Of a stretch of 32,500 nt of DNA, positions 1 through 6,796 are shown in pieces. The stretch is from the NCBI GenBank assembly GCA_934670025.1, contig CAKUOS010000024.1, positions 1 through 32,500 of the forward strand. The letters run 5' to 3'. Made by a program: the position numbers and the translations under genes. The DNA comes from an uncultured Oscillospiraceae bacterium (GTDB lineage Bacteria > Bacillota > Clostridia > Oscillospirales > Oscillospiraceae). Position 1 is the stretch's first letter. The number at the start of each line of letters is the position of its first letter. The notes beneath the pieces were generated by a model. That model worked only from the letters and a program-made list of their open reading frames with translations. It ran no database searches and was not told where the DNA came from.

Positions 1-2
1 AG

Positions 3-728
3 GTGTCCTTTTCGTGGATCGGGCTTGTGATCTTTGCGCTGCCCATGCTGATCAACATCGCCTATGTCATGTTTCCTCCGGCCGGAAAAGCAGAACAGCC
101 CGCAGCGGTCACGCATTGGATTGAAATCGTCGAACAAATCAGCCGCATCGCCTATCTGTTTGCGGTTACGTTGCTTGTGAGCCGGGATACCGGAAAAAAG
201 AAAGCGAAGGACTTTTCGCTCGGTATGCGCCAGCGGCTCGGCATCGCCATCGCGCTGGCAGGAAGCCCGGACTTTCTGGTGCTGGACGAGTCGGTCAACG
301 GGCTTGACCCGCAGGGCATCATCGAGATGCGCGAACTGATCCTGAAGCTCAACCGCGAACGCGGCATCACCGTGCTGATCTCCAGCCATATTCTCGATGA
401 GCTTTCCAGACTCGCCACCCATTACGGCTTCATTGACGGCGGACACATGGTAAAAGAGATGAGCGCGGCGGAGTTGGAAATGCGCTGCCGCAAATGCACC
501 CGCGTGGAGGTGAGCAATAGCAAGGTTCTCACAAGAGTGCTCGACCATCTTGGTGCAGAATATCGCGTCGTGGATGATGCCAAGGTGGATATTTTCGCCG
601 ATGTGCAGGTCACAAAGCTGGCTGTCGAGGCGTTGAAGGAAAATTGTGTGATCTATAGCATGAAAGAACGGGACGAAAGTCTCGAGAGCTTCTATATGAA
701 TCTGATCGGAGGCGAACATCATGCTTAA
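3..728 (+). CDS. Chimeric ORF: membrane-protein N-terminus joined to C-terminal half of a BcrA-type ABC ATPase
   Basis: The first ~60 residues are hydrophobic (two probable membrane segments, about residues 3-24 and 45-59) and look like the start of a small integral membrane protein. From about residue 62 the reading frame continues as the distal half of an antibiotic-efflux (BcrA-like) ABC ATPase. It has the signature motif SLGMRQR, a Walker B region FLVLDESVNGLDP, the switch histidine in SSHILDEL, and the usual C-terminal extension. The Walker A (P-loop) and Q-loop half is missing, so this product should not hydrolyse ATP by itself. In Walker B the usual LDEP proline reads serine. A GTG lies at base 3, but the frame may continue upstream of the window, so the true start is unknown. 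The downstream permease overlaps by 8 bases. I read this as an in-frame deletion/fusion remnant, or an assembly chimera. Confidence 0.6.
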   Translation: MSFSWIGLVIFALPMLINIAYVMFPPAGKAEQPAAVTHWIEIVEQISRIAYLFAVTLLVSRDTGKKKAKDFSLGMRQRLGIAIALAGSPDFLVLDESVNGLDPQGIIEMRELILKLNRERGITVLISSHILDELSRLATHYGFIDGGHMVKEMSAAELEMRCRKCTRVEVSNSKVLTRVLDHLGAEYRVVDDAKVDIFADVQVTKLAVEALKENCVIYSMKERDESLESFYMNLIGGEHHA

Positions 729-1551
729 ACTGCTTCGTGCAAACTTCTCCCGGCTCCTGCACGACCGGGCCTTCCGGCTATTGTCAGCGCTGATGGCGTT
801 TTTCGGAACTTCCATGGCTGTAGTCAACGCTGTCCATGCCCGGCAGGACGGCGAGATCTGGACGATGGATTATACACTGCTTCTCTATGTCATTCTCGCG
901 CCCATTGTGAACGCGGTTCTGACTGCGCTTTTCATCGGGACCGAGCATTCCGGCGGCACGATGCGCAACAAGCGCATCGCCGGGCACCGGCGCAGCAGCA
1001 TCTATCTTGCCAATCTGCTTGTCTGCTGCGGCGGCGGGATCTGCCTGTGCCTTGCCTTTGCGCTGCCGCAGGCAGGCCTCGGGCTGCTGCTGAAGGGCGA
1101 ACTGAACGCGCCTCTGCCCGAGATCCTGCGCTATGCCGGGCTGAGCTTTGCGCTGATGATTGCCTTTACGGCACTTTTCACGCTGATCGCCATGCTGTGC
1201 CAGAACAAGTCGCACACAACGGCAGGATGCATCCTGCTGACCTTTGCGCTGCTGTTTGCCGGCGTTTATATTTCCTCTACGCTGGAGGAGCCGGAATATC
1301 TGGCCGCGTATTCCTACACGGAAAACGGCGTGACCATAGAGGAACCGGAGCAGAAAAATCCCTATTACATCACCGGCACGAAGCGGCAGGTCTATGAACT
1401 TTTGCAGGATCTCACGCCGGGCGGTCAGGTGATCCAGATCAGCGAGATGGGCGTCAAAAAGCCGGTCATGCTGGCAATCTGCGACGGGCTCATCCTGCTG
1501 CTCGTGACGGGCTTCGGACTGATCGTTTTCCGACGCGAGGATCTGAAATAA
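721..1551 (+). CDS. ABC-2 type transporter permease
   Basis: A 276-residue membrane protein with about six hydrophobic segments. There is one near residues 17-38, and others around 55-75, 95-118, 135-160, 165-182 and 250-270. A polar, probably extracytoplasmic stretch (about 185-240) precedes the last helix. The pattern and the GTEHSGGTMRNKRIAG segment after helix 2 are typical of permeases paired with BcrA-type ATPases in peptide-antibiotic or lantibiotic self-protection transporters. The ATG at 721 overlaps the end of the upstream ATPase fragment and has GGAGGCG eight bases before it, which suggests translational coupling. Because that ATPase lacks a P-loop, this permease may be orphaned or may use an ATPase encoded elsewhere. 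Substrate cannot be told from sequence. Confidence 0.8.
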   Translation: MLKLLRANFSRLLHDRAFRLLSALMAFFGTSMAVVNAVHARQDGEIWTMDYTLLLYVILAPIVNAVLTALFIGTEHSGGTMRNKRIAGHRRSSIYLANLLVCCGGGICLCLAFALPQAGLGLLLKGELNAPLPEILRYAGLSFALMIAFTALFTLIAMLCQNKSHTTAGCILLTFALLFAGVYISSTLEEPEYLAAYSYTENGVTIEEPEQKNPYYITGTKRQVYELLQDLTPGGQVIQISEMGVKKPVMLAICDGLILLLVTGFGLIVFRREDLK

Positions 1552-1562
1552 GGAGGATTTTT

Positions 1563-2210
1563 ATGAAACGAACCGTTATTTTTCTTATCGCCGCACTGGC
1601 GCTGGCCCTGACGCTGACGGCTTGCAGCGCCGCACCGGCGGACACGCCGGCAGACACGCCGGTTTCGCAGGAGACGGCCGCGCCCGCGGCGCAGGAATCG
1701 CAGCGCGAACCGGCATGGGCCCTGGACCCGGCCGCGGTCACGGACGATTTTGCGGCTGATACGCTCATACGGCTCCCGGAGCTGGCGCTGAGCGGCCCCG
1801 GCTTTACGTTCGACAGTCCGGACGAGCTGACATCGCAGCAGCTGTATCTGCTGTTTCAGGCATGGACGGAACCGGCGGAAGCGGACGCCTGCTATGACGC
1901 GGCGGCCGGCGTCTATGTCTTCCCTGCCGATACGATCCGCCGCACGCTGGACCGCTATCTGACGGGCTTCCGCTTTGACCCTGCCGGGTGTCTACTCTAC
2001 GACGCCGGGCGGGACGCCATCGTCACGCCGATGGCGGGCGGCTTCGGCGGCAACATCGACGTGCAGATCGAAAGCAAAACGTTTGACGGCAGCACCGCCG
2101 TTCTGACGGCCCTGCTGGACGGAAGCGTCCGCAAGACCTACACCATCACGTTCTATGACGGCGGCTACCGCTACGAATCGGTCAGGCAGCTCGAACAGGA
2201 CCGATTTTAA
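1563..2210 (+). CDS. Putative lipoprotein of unknown function
   Basis: A 215-residue protein with a clear lipoprotein signal: a lysine/arginine start, an alanine/leucine-rich core, and the lipobox LTAC with the modified cysteine at about residue 21. A low-complexity Ala/Pro/Thr/Gln linker (about residues 22-50) follows, then a globular domain of about 160 residues rich in aromatic and Asp/Gly residues, which I do not recognise. AGGAGG sits just upstream of the ATG and the gene begins 11 bases after the permease stop, so it is the last gene of the ABC operon. It is predicted to be anchored on the outer face of the membrane. A link to the transporter is inferred only from position. Confidence 0.75.
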   Translation: MKRTVIFLIAALALALTLTACSAAPADTPADTPVSQETAAPAAQESQREPAWALDPAAVTDDFAADTLIRLPELALSGPGFTFDSPDELTSQQLYLLFQAWTEPAEADACYDAAAGVYVFPADTIRRTLDRYLTGFRFDPAGCLLYDAGRDAIVTPMAGGFGGNIDVQIESKTFDGSTAVLTALLDGSVRKTYTITFYDGGYRYESVRQLEQDRF

Positions 2211-2227
2211 AGTTTCCTTTCATGCAG

Positions 2228-2254
2228 AAAAGACACGCGAATGCGTGTCTTTTT
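2228..2254. terminator. Bidirectional intrinsic terminator
   Basis: An 11-bp perfect stem (AAAAGACACGC at 2228-2238 with its complement at 2243-2253) encloses the loop GAAT. The stem has A-runs on one side and T-runs on the other, so it can stop transcription in both directions between the convergent lipoprotein gene and the small gene at 2259. Confidence 0.85.
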
Positions 2255-2258
2255 GCGC

Positions 2259-2597
2259 TTATTCCCGCCAGACGTTTGTGACTGTGAAGGTCATGCGCAG
2301 CCGTCCGCCGACCTCCGCAAACGTCACCATATCGGCCAGTGTATACATTTCGGAAATGCGGCTGCGGATGCTGTCGTTGATGATACTGAGCGGAAGCGGG
2401 AAATCGACATAGACGAACGTATTCCGCTCGCGCAGCGCGAGATCGTCCGCGTGCCACGGCGCGCGCAGCACTCTGGCGATCGCCGCGCCGTGCTCTTTGA
2501 GTCTGTCGTATACCGCGGCCTTCTCCGGAACCTGCTCTTTTCCGCGGAACGCCTCGTTTTTCGCGGCCATCGCCGCCACCATATCCTGAATATCCAT
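2259..2597 (-). CDS. Conserved-looking hypothetical protein, 112 aa
   Basis: A 112-residue soluble protein without signal peptide or membrane segment. The N-terminal half is charged and probably helical (residues 1-50). The C-terminal half alternates hydrophobic residues in a way that suggests beta-strands (for example VYVDFPLPLSII and RLRMTFTVTNV). I do not recognise the family. The start is supported by AGGAGG seven bases upstream of the ATG. It lies downstream of the reductase operon on the same strand, but a strong palindrome (2704-2731) separates them, so it is probably transcribed separately or by read-through. No promoter was evident between 2598 and 2703. Confidence 0.65.
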   Translation of the reverse strand: MDIQDMVAAMAAKNEAFRGKEQVPEKAAVYDRLKEHGAAIARVLRAPWHADDLALRERNTFVYVDFPLPLSIINDSIRSRISEMYTLADMVTFAEVGGRLRMTFTVTNVWRE

Positions 2598-2703
2598 TGT
2601 TTTTCCTCCTGTTCTGTTTTTGATGCGCCCGGATGGGCTTTCTGGTTCTGCTTCTACCGGAAAACCGGATCTGTCCCGCAGATCGCGCCCTGACAGAAAA
2701 TTT

Positions 2704-2731
2704 CCGCCGGGCGGATATATCCGCCCGGCGG
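2704..2731 (-). terminator. Probable terminator of the marR-oxoamine synthase-reductase operon
   Basis: A perfect 28-bp palindrome (half-site CCGCCGGGCGGATA) begins 11 bases beyond the reductase stop codon. On the minus strand it is followed by AAATTTTCTG, a short T-rich tract. The stem is very GC-rich, but the T-run is weaker than ideal. Confidence 0.6.
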
Positions 2732-2741
2732 GGGTTGCTGC

Positions 2742-3536
2742 CTATTTTGCATAGATCTTGCCGACGAGCCAGTTGAGCGTCGTTTTCGGCAGGAATTTAG
2801 CCAGCACGCAGAAGAATTTATACTGCGCACCGATGGTATTGACCGGCCGTACCCAGCCGCGCGTGGCCACCTTCGCCACATATGCGCCCGCGGCCTCGGG
2901 CATCATGCCCGTCTGCTCGTCGCGCTCCATCCCGGCGACCGAGCGCGCGATGCGCCCGCCGTAGACCTCGTCGCCCGCCTGCGATTTTTCGCGTGCGGCG
3001 GTAAAGCCCGTGCGGATATCGCCCGGCTGGACGCACAGGACGCGGATGCCGAACGGCTTTACCTCATTGGCAAGCGCCATGGTATAGGAATTGATGGCCG
3101 CCTTGCTGGCCGAGTAATACGTCTGGAACGGAATGGGGATCGCGCCCGCGACGGAGCTGAGATTCACGATACGGCCATAGCCCTGTCTGCGCAGGATGGG
3201 CAGCACCTGATGGTTCATGCGCACCATCCCGAAGAAATTGACGTCCAGCTGGCGCTGCGCGGCCTCCGTCTGCGTGAATTCGACCGCGCCCGAGATGCCG
3301 AAGCCGGCGTTATTGATGACGACGTCGATATGATCCTCGTGCCGCAGGATCTCCTCCACGGCGGCGGCGAGCGTGTCCTCCTTTGTGACGTCGGCGGGAA
3401 TGTGGTGTATACCCGGCGCGCCCTCTGCCCGTCTGGACAGCTCATAGACCGCATAGCCCTTCTTCATCATCGCCTCGGCAGTGCATTTGCCGATGCCCGA
3501 CGTGCCGCCGGTGATGACGCAGACCTTTTCACTCAT
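2742..3536 (-). CDS. Short-chain dehydrogenase/reductase, candidate 3-keto-sphinganine-type reductase
   Basis: A 264-residue classical SDR with a Rossmann fold. The nucleotide-binding motif TGGTSGIG is at residues 9-16, NNAG at 75-78, catalytic Ser near 128, and the YxxxK pair Tyr141/Lys145. Arginines after the second strand (SRR, about 34-36) suggest NADPH preference. The C-terminus is more hydrophobic than in most SDRs. The ATG overlaps the TGA of the upstream alpha-oxoamine synthase gene (ATGA), so the two are translationally coupled. That pairing is what leads me to propose that it reduces the 3-keto group made by the synthase, as KDSR does in sphingolipid synthesis or its counterpart in sulfonolipid synthesis. 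By sequence alone it is only a generic SDR; a dehydrogenase for another substrate is possible. Confidence 0.85.
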   Translation of the reverse strand: MSEKVCVITGGTSGIGKCTAEAMMKKGYAVYELSRRAEGAPGIHHIPADVTKEDTLAAAVEEILRHEDHIDVVINNAGFGISGAVEFTQTEAAQRQLDVNFFGMVRMNHQVLPILRRQGYGRIVNLSSVAGAIPIPFQTYYSASKAAINSYTMALANEVKPFGIRVLCVQPGDIRTGFTAAREKSQAGDEVYGGRIARSVAGMERDEQTGMMPEAAGAYVAKVATRGWVRPVNTIGAQYKFFCVLAKFLPKTTLNWLVGKIYAK

Positions 3537-4720
3537 ATCTCATGCCTCCTTAAAACATCCGCGATGATCTCCACCGCCTCGTCGATCAGCGCGTGCGTGT
3601 GCGTGGCCATCAGGCTCGTGCGCAGCAAACACTCGTGCGGCGCAGCCGCAGGCGGCAGAGACGAATTGACGTACACGCCGCGGTCGTAGAGCTCCTTGGC
3701 GATGGTCAGCGTGGGGATCGGCTCATACGTGTAGATGGGCACGATCGGGATGCGTTCGCCGTTGGACGGGCGCATTTTGATGCCGCGTTCGCGCAGCTGC
3801 GCGCGCAGATAGAGCGCGTTCTCCTGTAAGGTCGTGACAAGCTCCGGGTGCTGCTCCAGCTGCCGCAGCGCGGCCAGCGCGGCCGCGGCGTTCGCCGGCG
3901 GAATGGACGCCGAGAAAATGAACGGGCGCGAGGCGTGGCGCACGAAATCGGCCACGCGGCTGCTCGCCGCCATATAGCCGCCGAGCGAGGCCAGAGACTT
4001 GGAGAACGTGCCCATATAGATATCGACCTCGTCCTCCAGCCCGTAATAGCTGGCCGTGCCGCGGCCGCCCTCGCCGATGACGCCGAGGCCGTGCGCATCG
4101 TCGACCATGACGCGCGCGCCGTATTTCTTCGCCAGCGCGCAGATCTCAGGCAAATTGGCAATATCGCCGCCCATGGAGAATACGCCGTCGGTCACGATGA
4201 GGCAGCCCGCCGTCTCGGGCACCTTTTGCAGCTTCTTTTCAAGATCGGCCATGTCGTTGTGCCGGTAGCGCAGCATCGTGCCGTAGCTCAGGCGGCAGCC
4301 GTCGTATAAGCTGGCGTGGTTCTCACGGTCCATGATGACGTAGTCGTGCAGGCCGACGATGGCGCTGAGAATGCCGAGATTCGACTGGAAGCCCGTCGAG
4401 AACGTCACGACGGCCTCCTTGCGCAGAAAGTTTGCCAGCTCCGCTTCAAGCTCGAGATGCAGCTGCAACGTGCCGTTCAAAAACCGCGAGCCGGAGCAGC
4501 CCGAGCCGAGCGTCCGATAGGCGTTGACGCCGGCCTCGATGACGGCTTCGTTCGTCGTCAGGCCGAGATAGTTGTTCGAGCCGAGCATGATGCGGCGCTT
4601 GCCCTCCATGATGACCTCGACGTCCTGCTTCGATTCCAGCGCGTGGAAATACGGATAGACGCCGAGCTCGCGCGCCTCGTCCTGGATCTGGCGGCGGCTG
4701 CATTTTTCAAATAAATCCAT
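3533..4720 (-). CDS. PLP-dependent alpha-oxoamine synthase, serine palmitoyltransferase-like
   Basis: A 395-residue fold-type I PLP enzyme of the alpha-oxoamine synthase family (SPT, KBL, BioF, HemA, CqsA). The PLP-binding lysine is Lys241 in GTFSKSLASLGG. His135 (DRENHAS) should stack on the cofactor, and Asp208/His210 lie in VDDAHGLGVIG. Two features point to SPT rather than KBL or BioF. The N-terminal segment LGVYPYFHALES resembles the GVYPYFR-IES segment I recall from Bacteroidetes SPT. The C-terminal LPPAAAP...LLRTSLMATHT resembles the SPT PPA-AP/ATHT region. The family condenses an amino acid with an acyl-CoA or acyl-ACP, releasing CO2. The acceptor could be serine, alanine, glycine or cysteate. 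Good AGGAGG site; the gene starts 12 bases after marR and is coupled to the SDR. General databases would often label this glycine C-acetyltransferase or 8-amino-7-oxononanoate synthase. Confidence 0.85.
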   Translation of the reverse strand: MDLFEKCSRRQIQDEARELGVYPYFHALESKQDVEVIMEGKRRIMLGSNNYLGLTTNEAVIEAGVNAYRTLGSGCSGSRFLNGTLQLHLELEAELANFLRKEAVVTFSTGFQSNLGILSAIVGLHDYVIMDRENHASLYDGCRLSYGTMLRYRHNDMADLEKKLQKVPETAGCLIVTDGVFSMGGDIANLPEICALAKKYGARVMVDDAHGLGVIGEGGRGTASYYGLEDEVDIYMGTFSKSLASLGGYMAASSRVADFVRHASRPFIFSASIPPANAAAALAALRQLEQHPELVTTLQENALYLRAQLRERGIKMRPSNGERIPIVPIYTYEPIPTLTIAKELYDRGVYVNSSLPPAAAPHECLLRTSLMATHTHALIDEAVEIIADVLRRHEI

Positions 4721-4732
4721 AGAATCCTCCTG

Positions 4733-5152
4733 TTAAAACCGTTCGGCGAGCGCCTGCATGACGCGCGCGGCCGTTTGCAGCTCCTCGGGTGTGAACTGCT
4801 CCTCCAGCGACGCGATGCTCTGCTTCAGCGCCGCGTCGTCGTCGTTGAAATACGAAGAAAATTTCTCCGACGTGCACAGATGCACCGCGCGGCGGTCGGA
4901 GTCCGGGGTCTTCTTTTCCAGATACCCCTTGGCGGTCAGCTGATTGACCTTATAGGTCGCGTTGGGCTGTGAGATGCCGATGGCGGCTGCAAACTGCGAG
5001 ACGGTCGGCGTGCCGAGCAGATGGATGATATCCGCGGAAAACGCCTCCGTCGCGCTCAGACTGCCGTCCTTTTCATGTACGGCGGCAAACAGCCCGCGAT
5101 AGCAGAACAGCCGGTAGCGGCGAAAGAGCTGAAATACGGCTTGCGTCAGCAT
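4733..5152 (-). CDS. MarR-family winged-helix transcriptional regulator
   Basis: A 139-residue protein with MarR architecture: N- and C-terminal helices for dimerisation around a winged helix-turn-helix. The recognition region is about residues 50-75 (TVSQFAAAIGISQPNATYKVNQL), and the wing carries the typical basic/acidic DSDRRAVHL. It is the first gene of a three-gene minus-strand operon. Its own promoter contains a perfect palindrome immediately downstream of the -10, so autorepression is the simplest reading. MarR proteins usually release DNA on binding a small molecule. In Firmicutes FabT, a MarR protein, senses acyl-ACP, which would fit a lipid-related operon, though nothing here proves the ligand. 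Start supported by AGGAGGG. Confidence 0.9.
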   Translation of the reverse strand: MLTQAVFQLFRRYRLFCYRGLFAAVHEKDGSLSATEAFSADIIHLLGTPTVSQFAAAIGISQPNATYKVNQLTAKGYLEKKTPDSDRRAVHLCTSEKFSSYFNDDDAALKQSIASLEEQFTPEELQTAARVMQALAERF

Positions 5153-5169
5153 AGGCCCTCCTGATACGA

Positions 5170-5193
5170 AAAATATTTTATATAAAATATTTT
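5170..5193. promoter_or_regulatory. Perfect 24-bp palindrome, candidate MarR operator
   Basis: A perfect inverted repeat with half-site AAAATATTTTAT and no spacer, made only of A and T in a GC-rich neighbourhood. It begins about 12 bases downstream of the -10 hexamer of the marR promoter and ends 17 bases before the marR start codon. It therefore covers the initiation region and 5' leader. Its size and dyad symmetry fit a MarR dimer site. Confidence 0.75.
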
Positions 5194-5204
5194 AAGTTTT
5201 CATC

Positions 5205-5233
5205 AGTATACTTCCGCTGCGCGCTATTGTCAA
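5205..5233 (-). promoter_or_regulatory. SigA-type promoter of the marR-oxoamine synthase-SDR operon
   Basis: On the minus strand there is a perfect -35 TTGACA (5228-5233), a 17-bp spacer, and -10 TATACT (5205-5210). This predicts initiation near 5198, directly before the 24-bp palindrome. It is among the best promoters in the window by match to consensus. Confidence 0.85.
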
Positions 5234-5284
5234 GCAAAGGCCGCGTAAAAGTTCCTCATAAAAAATCGCGCAAAATCGTGTAAT

Positions 5285-5296
5285 TTGTGGTATCAT
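5285..5296 (+). promoter_or_regulatory. Possible extended -10 promoter of the cysteine hydrolase gene
   Basis: TATCAT at 5291-5296 is preceded by TG one base upstream, giving an extended -10 about 30 bases before the ATG at 5326. No convincing -35 is present. Confidence 0.4.
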
Positions 5297-5325
5297 GTTC
5301 TCACAAACAAAAGGAGGCGTCTGCC

Positions 5326-5838
5326 ATGAAGGTTTTGGTCGTAGTCGATATGCAGAAGGATTTTATTGACGGTGCGCTCGGCACAAAGGAAGCTGTTGCG
5401 ATCGTGCCGAACGTCGCCGCGCGCATCAAAAAGGCGCGCAAAGACGGCGAAACGGTCGTCTTTACGCGCGATACGCATCACGAGGATTATTTATCCACGC
5501 AGGAAGGGAAAAATCTGCCCGTGCCGCACTGCATCGCGGGCACGGACGGCTGGCAGATCGACGCGGCGCTGGACGCCGCGGACAGCCCGGTCTTTGACAA
5601 GCCCGGGTTCGGTTCCCCGGCGCTCGTCGACTGGCTCAAGCGCCTTGCAGGGCTGGAGGCGGTGGAGTTCATCGGCCTGTGCACCGACATCTGCGTCATC
5701 ACCAACGCGATGATGACGAAGGGCGCGCTGCCCGAGCTCCCGCTGTCCGTGCGCGCCGACTGCTGCGCGGGCGTCACGCCGCAGAGCCACGAAAACGCGC
5801 TGAACGCGATGAAGCTGTGCCAGATCGCGGTGATCTGA
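5326..5838 (+). CDS. Isochorismatase/nicotinamidase-family cysteine hydrolase
   Basis: A 170-residue hydrolase of the isochorismatase-like superfamily. Visible parts of the catalytic triad are Asp9 (VVDMQKDF), a lysine in FDKPGFG, and the nucleophile cysteine in the GLCTDICVITNA helix start. RDTHHEDY followed by PHCIAGTDGW resembles the metal/substrate region of nicotinamidase-like members. Substrate is uncertain: nicotinamide deamidation is possible, but many relatives are of unknown specificity. I place the start at 5326 because AAAGGAGG precedes that ATG at a good distance and the protein then opens directly with the first beta-strand; a start at 5287 would lie inside the presumed promoter. 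Monocistronic, followed by repeat-rich non-coding DNA. Confidence 0.85.
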   Translation: MKVLVVVDMQKDFIDGALGTKEAVAIVPNVAARIKKARKDGETVVFTRDTHHEDYLSTQEGKNLPVPHCIAGTDGWQIDAALDAADSPVFDKPGFGSPALVDWLKRLAGLEAVEFIGLCTDICVITNAMMTKGALPELPLSVRADCCAGVTPQSHENALNAMKLCQIAVI

Positions 5839-5869
5839 ACGTCAATACTGCCCGGTTTCCGTAACTGCC

Positions 5870-5898
5870 GTAGGGCCGATGTGGGCATCGGCCCCTAC
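5870..5898. repeat. Dispersed GTAGGGGCCGATG-type palindrome
   Basis: An imperfect inverted repeat (left arm GTAGGGCCGATG, right arm CATCGGCCCCTAC, one bulged C). The same outer sequence GTAGGGGC-CGA recurs at about 27529-27557, 27951-27976 (half), 32032-32059 and 32113-32142, and partly at 23559-23577. All lie between genes. Confidence 0.8.
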
Positions 5899-5929
5899 AT
5901 CTCCCCGGAAGATTTTCCAAAAAACCAGG

Positions 5930-6013
5930 CCGCAAATCAAGTTTGCGGTTTGGTTTGGGATGACCCTCATCCGTCACGGCTTCGCCGTGCCACCTCCCCT
6001 TCGCAAGGGGAGG
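5930..6013. repeat. Cluster of three short intergenic hairpins
   Basis: Three perfect hairpins follow one another: CCGCAAA/TTTGCGG (5930-5948), CACGGC/GCCGTG (5975-5989) and CCTCCCCTT/AAGGGGAGG (5993-6013). The last resembles the hairpin at 27903-27923 (CCTCTCCTT/AAGGAGAGG), so this looks like part of a dispersed intergenic repeat rather than a gene-specific regulator. Confidence 0.65.
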
Positions 6014-6046
6014 CTTTGAATCGTGCAAATTGTAGGGGTTCATGCA

Positions 6047-6087
6047 AAAAGGTACAGTCCGTCGGATCCGGACTGTACCTTCTTTTT
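6047..6087. terminator. Intrinsic terminator downstream of rnc
   Basis: An 11-bp perfect stem (GGTACAGTCCG at 6051-6061 with its complement at 6069-6079) and a seven-base loop. A-runs on the left and T-runs on the right let it work on both strands. On the minus strand it ends the long ktrB-to-rnc transcript with TTTTTGC. Confidence 0.85.
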
Positions 6088-6107
6088 GCGATCATGAACT
6101 TCGGATA

Positions 6108-6794
6108 TCAGAGCTGGCCGGGGAACAGCGCCTCGATGGCGGCCGCGGCTGCGGCCTGCTCGGCGCGCTTTTTGCTGCTGCCGACGCCTCTGCCGCAGGG
6201 TTTGCCGTTGAGCAGGACCTCGACCTCGAACTTCTTGTCGTGATCCGGACCGGACTCGCCGGTCAGCTCATAGTGCAGCAGCTGATCCTTTTTGCGCTGC
6301 ACAAGCTCCTGCAGGGCCGTTTTATAGTCGAAATTATGCGGCTTGCCCGCCGGGACGTCGCTCAGGATCAGGCGGTCGATGATGCCTTTGGCCGCCTCGA
6401 AGCCGCCGTCCATATAGCTTGCGGCGATGACGGATTCCATCGCGTCGGAGACGATGGAGTCGCGCTTGCGGCCGCCGCCGTGCTCCTCGCCGTGGCCGAG
6501 CAGCAGGAAGCTGCCCAGGCGGATAGTTGCCGCCGCGCGGGCAAGATTTTTCTCGCATACGAGATCGGCGCGGATGCGCGTCAGCTCTCCCTCCGGACGG
6601 TCCGGAAAACGGCGGTAGAGATAGTCCGCCACGACGAAGCCAAGGATCGAATCGCCCAGAAACTCCAGCCGTTCGTTGTCCTTGAGCCCGCGGTCGCGGT
6701 TTTCATTCGCATACGAGCTGTGCGTCAGCGCGTTTTCCAGTATGGACTTGTCCCGAAATGTATAGCCGAGTCCGGCTTCGAGTTCTTGCAGCAT
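6108..6794 (-). CDS. rnc: Ribonuclease III
   Basis: A 228-residue double-strand-specific endoribonuclease of the usual bacterial length. The N-terminal nuclease domain carries the signature NERLEFLGDS (about residues 40-49), with the metal-binding Glu and Asp. The second acidic pair is in SDAMESVIAA. A C-terminal double-stranded-RNA-binding domain (about 155-225) ends with GVGSSKKRAEQAAAAAA. It processes rRNA precursors and structured RNAs. The ATG lies two bases after the plsX stop with GGAGGGG upstream, so it is the last gene of the operon. In many Firmicutes acpP lies between plsX and rnc and smc follows; neither is present here. Confidence 0.97.
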   Translation of the reverse strand: MLQELEAGLGYTFRDKSILENALTHSSYANENRDRGLKDNERLEFLGDSILGFVVADYLYRRFPDRPEGELTRIRADLVCEKNLARAAATIRLGSFLLLGHGEEHGGGRKRDSIVSDAMESVIAASYMDGGFEAAKGIIDRLILSDVPAGKPHNFDYKTALQELVQRKKDQLLHYELTGESGPDHDKKFEVEVLLNGKPCGRGVGSSKKRAEQAAAAAAIEALFPGQL

Positions 6795-6796
6795 CG

